Assembly: GCA_023460935.1 (NCBI GenBank)
Contig: JAEWOI010000026.1
Location: forward strand, 62,001-126,000
Length of the DNA stretch: 64,000 nucleotides
Direction of reading: 5' to 3'
From: Actinomycetes bacterium
GTDB lineage: Bacteria > Actinomycetota > Actinomycetes > Propionibacteriales > Propionibacteriaceae
The notes below the pieces were generated by a model. That model worked only from the letters and a program-made list of their open reading frames with translations. It did no database searches and was not told where the DNA came from. This document shows, one piece after another, positions 8,226 through 17,136 of this stretch. A program made the position numbers and the translations under genes. Numbering within the stretch: position 1 is the stretch's first letter; each line of letters begins with the position of its first letter.

Positions 8226-9632
8226 ATGAAGCGGTTGAGCATTCTGAGGGCGGCAGTCGTCGCGTCCCTGCTGACGGCCCTCCTGGCCTTCGGCACAGGA
8301 GTCGTCGTCCCTGCGCCGACCCAGGCCGCGACCGCCGCACCGTCCGCAGCCCAACTGAAGGCGCAGGCGATCTACTTCCAGCAGAAGGGGCGGGTCAGCC
8401 AGCGCGACCTGGCCGTGAGCTCGCTCGAGCCGGCGTCGCCCTGGCAGTCCAGGCTCTGGAGTGACTTCGTCGCCGGGTGGGCCCGCACGAACAACTATCT
8501 GAAGATGTACCCGTCGGTGCCGAAGGGCCTGCCGGGCAAGGGGCACGTCTTCGTCGTGCTGGGTTCGGCGCTGACCAAGTCGGGCAAGCTGAGCAACAAA
8601 CTGGAACGTCGGCTCAAGCTCGCCCTCGCCGCGCTCAAGAAGTACCCGCGCTCCAAGGTGCTGGTCAGTGGCGGTGCGCCGCGCAACGGGCACACCGAGG
8701 CCGGTGTGATGTCCGCATGGCTGCGTGCCAAGGGAGTGGCGGAGGCCCGCATCCTGGTGGAGAAGAAGTCCACCAGCACCGTCAGCAACGCGGTCAACTC
8801 CATGGGCATGCTGGCGAAGTCGGGCCAGTACACCAGCTACACCCTGGTCACCGATTCCTCCCACATGCGACGCTCCTCGATCCTGTTCGCAGCGGCGAAG
8901 GTGCTGCTGCAGGAGCAGAGCGGCCGGCCGCTGGAGCTCGGGCCGGTCGCCAACCTGGCCTACCCAGACATGCCGAAGGCGGGCCAGAAGCCGCTGTCGA
9001 CCTCCTCGATCGCCTACACCGCCAGCAACGTGGCCAGCGTGCTGAAGCTGTCCGCGCACTACAGGGCTGTGCTGGCCGCACCGCCGGCCAAGCCCGTGCT
9101 CACCTCCCTCGAGGTCCGGGCCCCGGCCGAACTGACCTACAGCGTCGGTCAGCGCCCGGCCGATCAACAGCTCGTCGTGCGAGCCGTCTACAACAAGGGC
9201 GCCTACACCAGGATCGTCTCCGGCAGCGCCGCGTTCGTCGGCTTCGACTCCACCCGGCCCGGCGACGGCTCGGCCAGTGTCACCTACACCGAGGGCAAGG
9301 TGAGCAAGACGGCGAAGCTCGCCTACTCGGTGGTCAAGGCCCCGAGCAAGCTGACGGTGAAGTTGTCCGCGACCAAGCTGAAGCGCGAGCAGACCCGGGC
9401 GGTCATCACCGCCGTCGTCGGCGCGCCGGCCAAGGTCGAAACCACCGGCAAGGTGCGGTTCTACCTCGACGGCAAGCGCCTGGCCACCGTGCAGGTGGGC
9501 GAGACCGGAACGGTGAAGTACAAGCTCGGCCGGCTCAGCCGCACCGGTGAGCGCCGGCTCGTCGTGAAGTACTTCGCCGACCCGCTCCTCGACGCCTCCA
9601 GCCGGACCACCGTCCTGACCGTCGTGCGCTGA
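8226..9632 (+). CDS. Secreted YdcF/SanA-like (DUF218) protein with C-terminal Ig-like domain
   Basis: A 468-residue exported protein. A signal peptide (basic start, hydrophobic helix, cleavage near APTQAATA, about residue 35) precedes a DUF218/ElyC-SanA-YdcF domain at about 100-270. That domain shows VFVVLGSALT, the helix NKLERRLKLALAAL, VLVSGGAPRNGHTEAGVM and the motif VTDSSHMRRS. A beta-rich C-terminal region (about 280-468) resembles bacterial Ig-like repeats (KVRFYLDGKRLATVQVG). DUF218 proteins are linked to cell-envelope and peptidoglycan precursor metabolism, but the reaction is not settled. The Ig-like tail is unusual and may bind the wall. The frame can also begin one codon earlier with GTG. 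Confidence 0.8.
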   Translation: MKRLSILRAAVVASLLTALLAFGTGVVVPAPTQAATAAPSAAQLKAQAIYFQQKGRVSQRDLAVSSLEPASPWQSRLWSDFVAGWARTNNYLKMYPSVPKGLPGKGHVFVVLGSALTKSGKLSNKLERRLKLALAALKKYPRSKVLVSGGAPRNGHTEAGVMSAWLRAKGVAEARILVEKKSTSTVSNAVNSMGMLAKSGQYTSYTLVTDSSHMRRSSILFAAAKVLLQEQSGRPLELGPVANLAYPDMPKAGQKPLSTSSIAYTASNVASVLKLSAHYRAVLAAPPAKPVLTSLEVRAPAELTYSVGQRPADQQLVVRAVYNKGAYTRIVSGSAAFVGFDSTRPGDGSASVTYTEGKVSKTAKLAYSVVKAPSKLTVKLSATKLKREQTRAVITAVVGAPAKVETTGKVRFYLDGKRLATVQVGETGTVKYKLGRLSRTGERRLVVKYFADPLLDASSRTTVLTVVR

Positions 9633-9668
9633 GCCGCCAGCGGCAACCCGCGTCTGGGGTGCACCCGA

Positions 9669-11477
9669 TCAGCCGGCGATGATTCGCCTGATGGTCTCCA
9701 CCGGAAGCTTCGGACGGCGGTTCTCGTCGCAGAGGCCGTTGGTCTCCTGACGGGTGTCGGCGAGCTGGGTGTAGCAGAAGCCGGCCAGCGGTGCACACGC
9801 GCGGACGGCACCCACCAGCCCCGACAGCTGCTCCTCATAGGCTGCGGCGTCCGCGGCGCTGGTATAGCCCCAGCCCTCCCCGCCGGCGGCAAGGTACGCG
9901 ATCCCGCCGAACTCGGTCAGCATCACGGGCGCCCCGTTCGGCCAGCCGCGTTCGCCGACCCGCATCCGGCGGCCCGCCGGGCCGATCCCTGCCAGCAGCG
10001 CCTCGATCCCGGCGCTGCTGCCGTAGCGCTCGCGGACCAACTCGGGCGAACCGGTGTAGTCGTGGACAGTGACGATGTCGGAGGAGGTGTGTTCCCAGCC
10101 GTCGTTGGACACGACCGGGCGCGTGGGGTCGAGCGCACGGGTCAGGTCGGCGAGCGCACGGCTGAACGCCTGCTGCGCCGGCTCGTGCGAGATGTGCTGC
10201 ACGCCCCACGACTCGTTCAGCGGGACCCAGGTGACGACGCACGGGTGGGACCGGTCGCGCTCCACCATCTCTGCCCACTCCGCGCTGAGTCGTGCGGCCG
10301 CGCGGGGGGAGTACTGGTAGGCCGAACCGCTCTCGGCCCAGACCGCCAGGCCGAGCTGGTCGCACCAGAACAGGAATCGCGGGTCCTCGGCCTTCTGGTG
10401 GACCCGCACCGAGTTGAAGCCCAGTGACTTGACCAGTTCCACCTCGGCCCGCAGCGCGTCCGGAGACGGGGCGGCCAGGTGGGACTGGGGCCAGTAGCCC
10501 TGGGTGAGCACCGAGCGCAACGGGTAGGGCCGGTCGTTCAGCAGGAACTGCCCCATCTCGACCGCGACCGAGCGCAGGCCGAGGTAGGACGACACGCGGT
10601 CGGTGCCGCCGGCCGAACGAAGCACCACCACGGCGTCGATCAGGGTGGGTCGTTCCGGAGACCAGAGCAGGTCTTCGTAGGCCTGGCCGTTGCGCTGGGC
10701 TGGAAGCGCGAGGGTCACGGTGACGAGGTCGGCCTCCGCCGCTACCTCGCCGGCCGCCAGCGGACGGCCGTCGTGGGCCAGTTCGACCCTGACGTGGGCC
10801 GTCTCCCTGGGCCGGCCGGAGAGCCGGAGGGTGGCTGTGACCGTCGCCTGCTGGAGGTTGCAGTCCCAGGCCAGTGAGGCCACGTGCAACTCGGGCACGG
10901 TCTCGGTCCAGACGGTCTGCCAGATGCCGCTCGTCCGCTCGTACCAGACCGCGTGCGGCTCGGGGCGCCAGTCCTGCTTGCCGCGGGCGGCCTCTGTATC
11001 CGCCGGGTCGTCGAAGCAGCGCACCACCAGGTGGTGCGTGGTCGCGGCGGGCGCGAGGCTGTCGGTGATGTCGAGGGTGAACGGGCTCTGGCCGCCGCGG
11101 TGCCGGCCGGCCAGCTGGCCGTCCACCCACACGGTCGCCTCGTAGTCGACAGCCCCGAAGTGCAGGAGGTGCCGCGCTGCCTCGCCGGTGGCCGGGAGGT
11201 CTGCCTGGCTGAGTTCGCGGTGGTACCAGCACACGGGGTGGGCGCCGGTGTCGCCGATGCCGGAAGCCCGCGCTTCCGGCGGGAACGGAACCACGATCTG
11301 CCGGTCGAAGCCGGCGCTGCGCTCCCAGTGCTCGGCCAGGCCGACGTCGGTGTCGTCGTAGGCGAAGTCCCACGGCCCGTCCAGGCTGGTCCAGCCCGCC
11401 CGCACGAGCTGAGGGCGGGGGTAGGCGTCGGAGATCACGGCTGCAGCTGCCCTGGGCAGTGGCTTGGTCGAGTGCAT
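9669..11477 (-). CDS. Glycoside hydrolase family 2 (beta-galactosidase/glucuronidase-like)
   Basis: A 602-residue retaining exo-glycosidase with the GH2 order: jelly-roll sugar-binding domain (about 10-180), Ig-like domain (about 190-300) and TIM barrel (about 310-602). The proton donor is Glu422 in WVPLNESWG and the nucleophile Glu522 in MLTEFGG. No signal peptide is seen, so it should act on sugars imported by the divergent ABC system. Length is closer to beta-glucuronidase and short GH2 enzymes than to LacZ. It is downstream of the LacI-type gene on the same strand, with 86 bases between them containing a possible operator. The exact glycoside is unknown. Confidence 0.88.
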   Translation of the reverse strand: MHSTKPLPRAAAAVISDAYPRPQLVRAGWTSLDGPWDFAYDDTDVGLAEHWERSAGFDRQIVVPFPPEARASGIGDTGAHPVCWYHRELSQADLPATGEAARHLLHFGAVDYEATVWVDGQLAGRHRGGQSPFTLDITDSLAPAATTHHLVVRCFDDPADTEAARGKQDWRPEPHAVWYERTSGIWQTVWTETVPELHVASLAWDCNLQQATVTATLRLSGRPRETAHVRVELAHDGRPLAAGEVAAEADLVTVTLALPAQRNGQAYEDLLWSPERPTLIDAVVVLRSAGGTDRVSSYLGLRSVAVEMGQFLLNDRPYPLRSVLTQGYWPQSHLAAPSPDALRAEVELVKSLGFNSVRVHQKAEDPRFLFWCDQLGLAVWAESGSAYQYSPRAAARLSAEWAEMVERDRSHPCVVTWVPLNESWGVQHISHEPAQQAFSRALADLTRALDPTRPVVSNDGWEHTSSDIVTVHDYTGSPELVRERYGSSAGIEALLAGIGPAGRRMRVGERGWPNGAPVMLTEFGGIAYLAAGGEGWGYTSAADAAAYEEQLSGLVGAVRACAPLAGFCYTQLADTRQETNGLCDENRRPKLPVETIRRIIAG

Positions 11478-11532
11478 CGTTGTAGTGATCTTCCTCGTGG
11501 ACTAGAGCTGGGGCCCAGCCATGTCGAGAATA

Positions 11533-11547
11533 TTGCAACGTCGGCAA
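11533..11547. promoter_or_regulatory. Possible degenerate LacI-type operator before GH2 gene
   Basis: TTGC-N7-GCAA half-sites lie in the 86-base gap upstream of the GH2 gene. The outer bases match those of the perfect operator at 12594, but the centre does not pair. It is a weaker candidate for the same regulator. Confidence 0.35.
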
Positions 11548-11563
11548 GACGGCAATGGCGGGT

Positions 11564-12571
11564 TCAGGCCCCGGCAGAGGACTCCCTCGTCACCAGGTCG
11601 TAGCCCACCTCGATCTCATGCCCCGGGCCCTCCTCGCCACCTATCCGCGCCACCAGGCGGGCCACGGCGGTGCGGGCGATGGCGTCCTTGTCCGGGCGGA
11701 TGGTGGTCAGCGGGGGAGCGGAGAACTGGCCCTCCTCGATGTCGTCGAAGCCGGCCACGGCCACGTCGTCGGGCACCCGGAGGCCGCGTTCGCGCAGCGC
11801 CCTCAGCGCCCCGATCGCCATCGTGTCGTTGAAGCAGAACACCGCGTCCACCGGGCGTCCGGTGTCGAGGATGTCCAGCATGGCCCGGTAGCCGGCCTGG
11901 CGGGTGTAGCTGTTGGCGGGGTGCAGGAGGTCGGGGTGGGCGGGCAGCCCGGCCTCGGCAAGGGCGATCATCGCCCCCTGCAGGCGCAGCCGCGCAGACT
12001 GCCCGGACGGGATGTCCTGGGTACCGATCACCGCCACGCGCCGTCGCCCAAGATCGATGAGATGTTGGGTCGCGGTCCTAGCCGCAGCGACATTGTCGAT
12101 GTGAACATGATCGGCGGAGGTGGCGATCGCGCGCTCGCCGAGCAGCACGATCGGACGGGCCGGCCGGGTGGGGATGTCGGCGGAGGTGAGCGTGAGCGGG
12201 TTCAGGATGAGGCCGTCGAACAACGTTCGGCGCGGCTGGTCGGCGAGGAGGTCGAGCTCCCGGTCGCGGTCGCCGTCGGTCTGGTCGAGCACCACGGTGT
12301 AGCCCGCGGCGGTGGCGTGGCGCACCACCGCCCTGGCCAGCTCGGCGAAGTACGGCTGGGTCAGCTCGGGCACTACCAGGGCGAGCAGGCCGGTCCGGCC
12401 GGTGCGCAGCGAGCGCGCTGCGGCATTGGGGCGGTAGCCGAGGGCGTCGATGGCGGCCTGCACGCGCTGGCGGGTCTCGGGCGCGACGTAGTGGAAACCG
12501 TTGACCACGTTCGAGACCGTGCGCACCGAGACGCCCGAAACCTCGGCCACCTGCTTCAGCGTGACTGCCAC
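11564..12571 (-). CDS. LacI-family transcriptional regulator of glycoside genes
   Basis: A 335-residue repressor. The N-terminal helix-turn-helix VTLKQVAEVSGVSVRTVSNVVNG (residues 3-25) and hinge helix YRPNAAARSLRTGRTG are typical of LacI/GalR. The rest is a periplasmic-binding-like sugar sensor with VDAVFCFNDTMAIGALRAL and VAVAGFDDIEEG motifs. It is divergent from the sugar-binding protein gene at 12695 and upstream of the GH2 gene. The intergenic region has a perfect palindrome at 12594, and a local-repressor role released by the transported sugar is likely. Confidence 0.92.
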   Translation of the reverse strand: MAVTLKQVAEVSGVSVRTVSNVVNGFHYVAPETRQRVQAAIDALGYRPNAAARSLRTGRTGLLALVVPELTQPYFAELARAVVRHATAAGYTVVLDQTDGDRDRELDLLADQPRRTLFDGLILNPLTLTSADIPTRPARPIVLLGERAIATSADHVHIDNVAAARTATQHLIDLGRRRVAVIGTQDIPSGQSARLRLQGAMIALAEAGLPAHPDLLHPANSYTRQAGYRAMLDILDTGRPVDAVFCFNDTMAIGALRALRERGLRVPDDVAVAGFDDIEEGQFSAPPLTTIRPDKDAIARTAVARLVARIGGEEGPGHEIEVGYDLVTRESSAGA

Positions 12572-12593
12572 AACTGCCTCCTAGCGGGTACCT

Positions 12594-12609
12594 CTTGCAT
12601 CGATGCAAG
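12594..12609. promoter_or_regulatory. Perfect 16-bp palindrome, probable LacI-family operator
   Basis: CTTGCATCGATGCAAG is a perfect palindrome with the central CG typical of LacI-family operators. It lies 23 bases upstream of the regulator start and 85 bases before the binding-protein gene, so it can serve both directions. Additional TTGCA half-sites (12615 and 12634) lie nearby. Confidence 0.75.
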
Positions 12610-12694
12610 CTAGGTTGCACACTGTTGCCTACGTTGCAAGAGTTCGGCAGGACTCTACCAAGCAGCGCCAGACTTCACACGCAAGGAGGCAATC

Positions 12695-13999
12695 GTGAGG
12701 GTAACCCGATGGGTCAGCATGGCCGCCGCGGGGGCGCTCGCCCTCGGCTTGACGGCCTGCGCGGGCCAGGGGGCACCGCAGCAGTCCGCGACCGGCGGCG
12801 GGACCACAGGTCCGGTGACCCTGCAGTTCTGGCACGGCATGACCGGCCCGGACGGCCCCGCAGTGCAGCAGGTGATCGACGACTTCAACGCTTCGCAGTC
12901 CGAGGTGGTGATCAAGCCGAACATCATGCCCTGGGACCAGCTGTACCAGAAGCTGCTCACTTCGCTGACGTCCGACGACGGTCCGCAGATCATCGCAATG
13001 GACGCCTCGCGCGTGCCCCAGTACGCGGCCAAGGGTGCTCTGGCCAGCACCGAGGACTTCTTCGCCGGCACCGACTACATGGACACGTCGGTGCTGCCGG
13101 AGGCCGCGGTGGGCGCGAGCAGGTTCGACGGCACCAACTACGGCATCCCGTTCAACCTCGCGCCGATGATGCTGTACTACAACAAGGACCTGTTCAAGGC
13201 CGCCGGCCTCGACCCCGAGAAGCCACCGACCACCTGGGACGAGTTCACCTCGATGGCGGGCAAGCTGACCGTGGACAAGAACGGCGACGGCAAGCCGGAG
13301 CAGTACGCGATCGCGCTGGCCGACCACGAGACCGTGCCGATGTACCAGCCCTTCCTGTGGAACAACGGCGGCGGGGTTGTCTCCCCGGACGCGAAGACCT
13401 CGATCCTGGCCGAGCCGGCGTCACTGCAGGCGCTCGACTTCTGGATCCGGCAGGTGCGGGAGCAGAAGGTGTCGCCGATCGGGCTCTCCGGTGCCGACGC
13501 CGACAAGCTGTTCCAGACCGGCAAGGCCGCGATGGAGATAGTCGGGCCGTGGATGACCAACGGCTTCACCGAAGCCGGTATCGACTTCGGACTGGCCCGG
13601 CCGTTCGCCGGCCCCACCGGCCAGAGCAGCCTGATGAACGTGGTGTCGTTCACGCTCAACGCCAAGATCACCGACGACCAGCGCAAGGCCGCCTACACGT
13701 TCTTCAGCTACTGGAACTCCGTCGACAGCCAGGTCACCTGGGCCGACGGCTCGGGCTTCCCTCCCACCCGCACCGACGTTCCCGCCGACCGGCTGAAGAA
13801 CAAGTTCTCGGCGATCTTCGGCGACAAGGAGCTGCTGGACAACTCCCAGGTGTACCTGGCCGGGGTGCCGAACGCCGGCACGATCACCGATGACGTCTTC
13901 TACCCTGCGCTGCAACGGGTACTCAACGGCAAGGGCTCGCTCGAGGAGGTCTTCGCGAAGGCTGCCAAGGACGTGCAGGCGCAGATCGACAAGGGCTGA
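12695..13999 (+). CDS. Sugar ABC transporter substrate-binding lipoprotein (family 1)
   Basis: A 434-residue family 1 solute-binding protein. The lipobox GLTACAG (Cys22) follows a short hydrophobic signal, so the mature protein is lipid-anchored outside the membrane. Family features include VTLQFWHGMTGPDGPAV, the helical region with YGIPFNLAPMMLYYNKDLF, and PTTWDEFTSMAGKL. It captures an oligosaccharide for the two permeases that follow. The GTG start is set by AAGGAGG seven bases upstream. It is the first gene of the operon; an intercistronic hairpin follows it. The ATPase subunit is not in this operon, so a shared MsiK/UgpC-type ATPase elsewhere is likely, as in other actinobacteria. Confidence 0.93.
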   Translation: MRVTRWVSMAAAGALALGLTACAGQGAPQQSATGGGTTGPVTLQFWHGMTGPDGPAVQQVIDDFNASQSEVVIKPNIMPWDQLYQKLLTSLTSDDGPQIIAMDASRVPQYAAKGALASTEDFFAGTDYMDTSVLPEAAVGASRFDGTNYGIPFNLAPMMLYYNKDLFKAAGLDPEKPPTTWDEFTSMAGKLTVDKNGDGKPEQYAIALADHETVPMYQPFLWNNGGGVVSPDAKTSILAEPASLQALDFWIRQVREQKVSPIGLSGADADKLFQTGKAAMEIVGPWMTNGFTEAGIDFGLARPFAGPTGQSSLMNVVSFTLNAKITDDQRKAAYTFFSYWNSVDSQVTWADGSGFPPTRTDVPADRLKNKFSAIFGDKELLDNSQVYLAGVPNAGTITDDVFYPALQRVLNGKGSLEEVFAKAAKDVQAQIDKG

Positions 14000-14011
14000 C
14001 CAGCACCCGAC

Positions 14012-14039
14012 GGAGGGGCCGCCCGCGAGCGGCCCCTCC
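14012..14039 (+). terminator. Intercistronic hairpin after the sugar-binding protein gene
   Basis: An 11-bp perfect stem (GGAGGGGCCGC with GCGGCCCCTCC) and 6-base loop lie between the binding-protein stop and the permease ribosome site. There is no T-run. Such hairpins often stabilise or partly terminate binding-protein mRNA and raise its level above that of the permeases. Confidence 0.65.
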
Positions 14040-14058
14040 CGTGCGGAGGAGCAAGCAA

Positions 14059-15000
14059 ATGACGCAGACATCCACCACCACGAGGGCACCGGCGCCACCA
14101 CGCGCTCGGCGGGCCGGGGGCGGCATCGGCCGGGCCCGGCGGGAACGCACGGCCTGGCTCTTCATGACGCCTTCGATAGTGATCATCGGGGTCTTCATGC
14201 TCTGGCCGCTGGTGCAGTCGGCCTACCTCTCCTTCACCGAGTACAACCGCATCCAGGCAGCGCGCTGGGTGGGCCTGGACAACTACGTCGAGCTCTTCGC
14301 TGACGAGCAGGTGTGGAACGCACTGGGCAACACCGCCGTCTACGCGTTGGTGGTGACCCCGGTGACCGTGGTGCTGGCACTGCTGTTCGCGCTGCTGCTG
14401 AACCGGCCGATGATCGGCCGCGGCTTCGTCCGGACCGCGATCTTCCTGCCCTTCATCGTCTCGATGGCGATCATCTCGTTCGCCTGGACGTTCCTGCTGG
14501 ACGCCAACATCGGCCTGATCACCCACTGGCTCGGCCAGGTCGGGGTGGTCACCGAGCAGGGCTGGCTCTCCGACCCCCAGCTCGCGATGCCGGCGGTGAT
14601 GATCGTCGGGGTCTGGAAGTCGGTGGGCTTCTACATGGTGATGTACCTCGCCGGGCTTCAGTCCATCCCGACCGAGCTGTACGAGGCCGCCACAGTCGAC
14701 GGCGCGGGGCCGTGGAGCCGGTTCCGCCACATCACCTGGCCGCTGCTGGCCAACCAGACCATGCTGGTCACGATCATGGCCGCGATCGCGACGATCCAGG
14801 TGTTCGACCAGATCTACGTGATGACCCGTGGCGGGCCGTTCTTCTCCACCGAGACCCTGGTGATGCTGATCTACCGGGTCGGCTTCCAGGACTTGCAGCT
14901 CGGCTACGGCGCCGCGGTCTCGTGGGTGCTGATGGTGCTGGTGTTCGTGCTGTCGATGCTGCAGTACGGCTACTTCCGGCGGCGGGCGGTGACGTACTGA
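14059..15000 (+). CDS. Sugar ABC transporter permease, MalF-type
   Basis: A 313-residue inner-membrane permease with six predicted helices after a basic N-terminal tail. The cytoplasmic EAA loop is visible as ELYEAATVDGAGPWSRFRHITWPLL, which docks the ATPase. The ATG at 14059 is preferred over an in-frame GTG at 14041 because CGGAGGAG lies 8-10 bases before it. The stop overlaps the next permease start by one base (ATG at 15000), indicating translational coupling. It transports the same sugar as the binding protein upstream. Confidence 0.92.
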   Translation: MTQTSTTTRAPAPPRARRAGGGIGRARRERTAWLFMTPSIVIIGVFMLWPLVQSAYLSFTEYNRIQAARWVGLDNYVELFADEQVWNALGNTAVYALVVTPVTVVLALLFALLLNRPMIGRGFVRTAIFLPFIVSMAIISFAWTFLLDANIGLITHWLGQVGVVTEQGWLSDPQLAMPAVMIVGVWKSVGFYMVMYLAGLQSIPTELYEAATVDGAGPWSRFRHITWPLLANQTMLVTIMAAIATIQVFDQIYVMTRGGPFFSTETLVMLIYRVGFQDLQLGYGAAVSWVLMVLVFVLSMLQYGYFRRRAVTY

Positions 15001-15857
15001 TGAGTGCAGCAGCACTGGCGCGTCCACGCCGCCGCGCGGACACCGAGACACTGCACCGCCTGCTTCTCGGCCTGGCCGGGGCCGCGCTCGGGCTGGCGAT
15101 GCTCCTGCCGATCATCTGGATGGTGTTCACAGCCTTCCGTCCCGAGGCGGACGTCGTGGCGTATCCGCCCAGCTTGATCCCGCGCGCTTTCACTCTCGAG
15201 CACTTCGCCGACATCTGGGAGGCGATCCCGTTCGCCCGCCTCTACCTGAACACGATCGTGTTCGCCGGCGGAGTCACGCTGTTCTCGCTGCTGTTCGACT
15301 CGATGACCGGCTACGCGCTGGCCAGGCTGGAGTTCCGCGGGCGAGGGGCGATGTTCGTGCTGGTGATGATCATGTTGATGGTGCCGTTCCAGGTGACGCT
15401 GATCCCGTTGTACGACCTGCTGGGCAGTTTCGGCCTGGCCGGCACGCTGCCGGGGATGATCGTGCCGAGGATGACCAACGCCTTCGGCATCTTCTTCATG
15501 CGGCAGTTCTACCTCTCCCTGCCCCGCGACCTGGAGGAGGCGGCGCGCGTGGACGGCGCCTCGGAGTGGCGGATCTTCAGCCGCATCATCACTCCGCTGG
15601 CCAGACCGGCGCTGCTGACCCTCGGCCTGTTCCACTTCCAGTACAACTGGAACGACCTGCTGTGGCCGCTGATCATGTCGAAGGACATCGAGAGCGCGAC
15701 GTTGCCTGCCGGGCTGTCGATGTTCGTCGGCCAGCACGTGGTGGAGTACGGCCTCCTGATGGCCGGCTCGGTGCTCGCGTTGGCGCCGGTCGTGGTGTTC
15801 TTCCTTGTGATCCAGAAGTCGTTCGTGGCAGGCATCGCCACCACGGGCCTGAAGTGA
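15000..15857 (+). CDS. Sugar ABC transporter permease, MalG-type
   Basis: A 285-residue six-helix permease that pairs with the upstream MalF-type subunit. The EAA loop reads LEEAARVDGASEWRIFSRIITPL, and the extracytoplasmic N-terminal AFRPEADVVAYPPSLIPRAFTLEHF segment is characteristic of MalG relatives. It is coupled to the upstream gene through an ATGA-type overlap, and the GH1 gene starts 10 bases downstream. Confidence 0.92.
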   Translation: MSAAALARPRRRADTETLHRLLLGLAGAALGLAMLLPIIWMVFTAFRPEADVVAYPPSLIPRAFTLEHFADIWEAIPFARLYLNTIVFAGGVTLFSLLFDSMTGYALARLEFRGRGAMFVLVMIMLMVPFQVTLIPLYDLLGSFGLAGTLPGMIVPRMTNAFGIFFMRQFYLSLPRDLEEAARVDGASEWRIFSRIITPLARPALLTLGLFHFQYNWNDLLWPLIMSKDIESATLPAGLSMFVGQHVVEYGLLMAGSVLALAPVVVFFLVIQKSFVAGIATTGLK

Positions 15858-15867
15858 GGGGAGCGGC

Positions 15868-17103
15868 GTGAGCCCAGCCTGGTACCTCGACGGCAGGTTC
15901 CACCACGGGGTGGGCATCGAGGACACCTTCATCCCCCAGGAGCGACCCGGCCACCGCAAGCTCGACCTCTACGAGCTCACCCAGCACTACGAGAACTGGC
16001 GCGGTGACCTCGCGCTGGCAGCCGACTCCGGCGCGGAGCTGATCCGCTGGGGTATCCCGTGGTACCTGACCGAGCCGGCAGAAGGCACCTTCGACTTCGG
16101 CTGGGTCGACCAGGTGGCTGCGGAACTGGACCGGCTCGGCCTGCGCTGCGTGGTGGACCTGATGCACTACGGCACGCCGCTGTGGCTGGCGAACTCCTTC
16201 CTGCACCCGGACTACCCGGAACTCGTGGCGCGCTACGCGGGTGAGGTGGCCGCACGCTACCGGGGCGTGTTCAGCGACTACACGCCGCTGAACGAGCCGA
16301 TGGTGAACGCGGAGTGGTGCGGGCTGCGCGGCGCGTGGCCGCCCTACCTCACCGGTGACAGCGGCTTCGTCCGGGTGGCCATGGCGCTGGTGGACGGCAT
16401 GCGCCGCACGCAGGCTGCGATCCGCGCGGCCGATCCCGGAGCGACCATCGTGCACGTCGACGCCGGCTTCCAGTGGGCAGGCGACTTCGGTGCCCACCGG
16501 ACCAAGGCCTTCCTCGACGAATGGCGCTTCCTCACCACCGAACTGCTCTTCGGCAGGGTGGACGAGACCCACGTGCTACGGCCGTACCTGCTGGCCAACG
16601 GCGCCGCGCCAGACCAGCTGGCCAGGTTCGCCGGTGACCCGGTACTGCCTGACGTGCTCGGCGTCAACTACTACCCGGGCTTCAGCCGGCAGCGCTACGA
16701 CGAGGCCACTGGCCGATCCCTGCCGGTGGAGGCCGGCCGCGACGGGCTGTTGCAGCACGTCCGCGACTACCACTACCGCTACGGCCTGCCGCTGGCGATC
16801 ACCGAGACCTCACGGCCGAGCGCCGACCCCGCGGAGAAGATCGCCTGGCTGGACGAACTCACCTCAGCGGTCGCGGAACTCCGGGCGGAGGGGATCAGCC
16901 TGGTCGCGGCCTTCTGGTTCCCGATGCTCGACATGTTCGAGTGGGACTACCGCTTCGACACCCGGCCGCTGGACGACTTCCGCATCCGCTTCGGCCTGGT
17001 CGACCTGGTGCGGGGGCCGGACAACCGGCTGCAGCGGGTGCCGAACGCGGCCTACGCACACTTCCGGCGCCTGGCGGGGGGACCGGTCGCCGACGGTGGC
17101 TAG
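15868..17103 (+). CDS. Glycoside hydrolase family 1-like beta-glycosidase
   Basis: A 411-residue cytoplasmic TIM-barrel hydrolase. The acid/base glutamate is in TPLNEP (Glu143), the GH1/clan GH-A signature. The nucleophile glutamate is likely Glu313 in AITETS, where classical GH1 enzymes have ITENG; the changed residues suggest a divergent subgroup. Its length is slightly shorter than typical GH1 proteins (about 440-480). It is the fourth gene of the LacI-linked transport operon, so it and the GH2 enzyme probably split the imported beta-glycoside. GTG start, with GGGGAGCGGC upstream. Confidence 0.85.
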   Translation: MSPAWYLDGRFHHGVGIEDTFIPQERPGHRKLDLYELTQHYENWRGDLALAADSGAELIRWGIPWYLTEPAEGTFDFGWVDQVAAELDRLGLRCVVDLMHYGTPLWLANSFLHPDYPELVARYAGEVAARYRGVFSDYTPLNEPMVNAEWCGLRGAWPPYLTGDSGFVRVAMALVDGMRRTQAAIRAADPGATIVHVDAGFQWAGDFGAHRTKAFLDEWRFLTTELLFGRVDETHVLRPYLLANGAAPDQLARFAGDPVLPDVLGVNYYPGFSRQRYDEATGRSLPVEAGRDGLLQHVRDYHYRYGLPLAITETSRPSADPAEKIAWLDELTSAVAELRAEGISLVAAFWFPMLDMFEWDYRFDTRPLDDFRIRFGLVDLVRGPDNRLQRVPNAAYAHFRRLAGGPVADGG

Positions 17104-17136
17104 CCTTTGGGTCAGCGCCGAGGGGAGGTCCGGATC

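Noticed and set aside
6058..8340. Upstream extension of the minus-strand AAA ATPase frame, giving a 999-codon ORF
   Set aside because: The added part is Arg/Pro/Gln-rich with no family features and is antisense to the EamA and HNH genes. GC-rich DNA often leaves antisense frames open.
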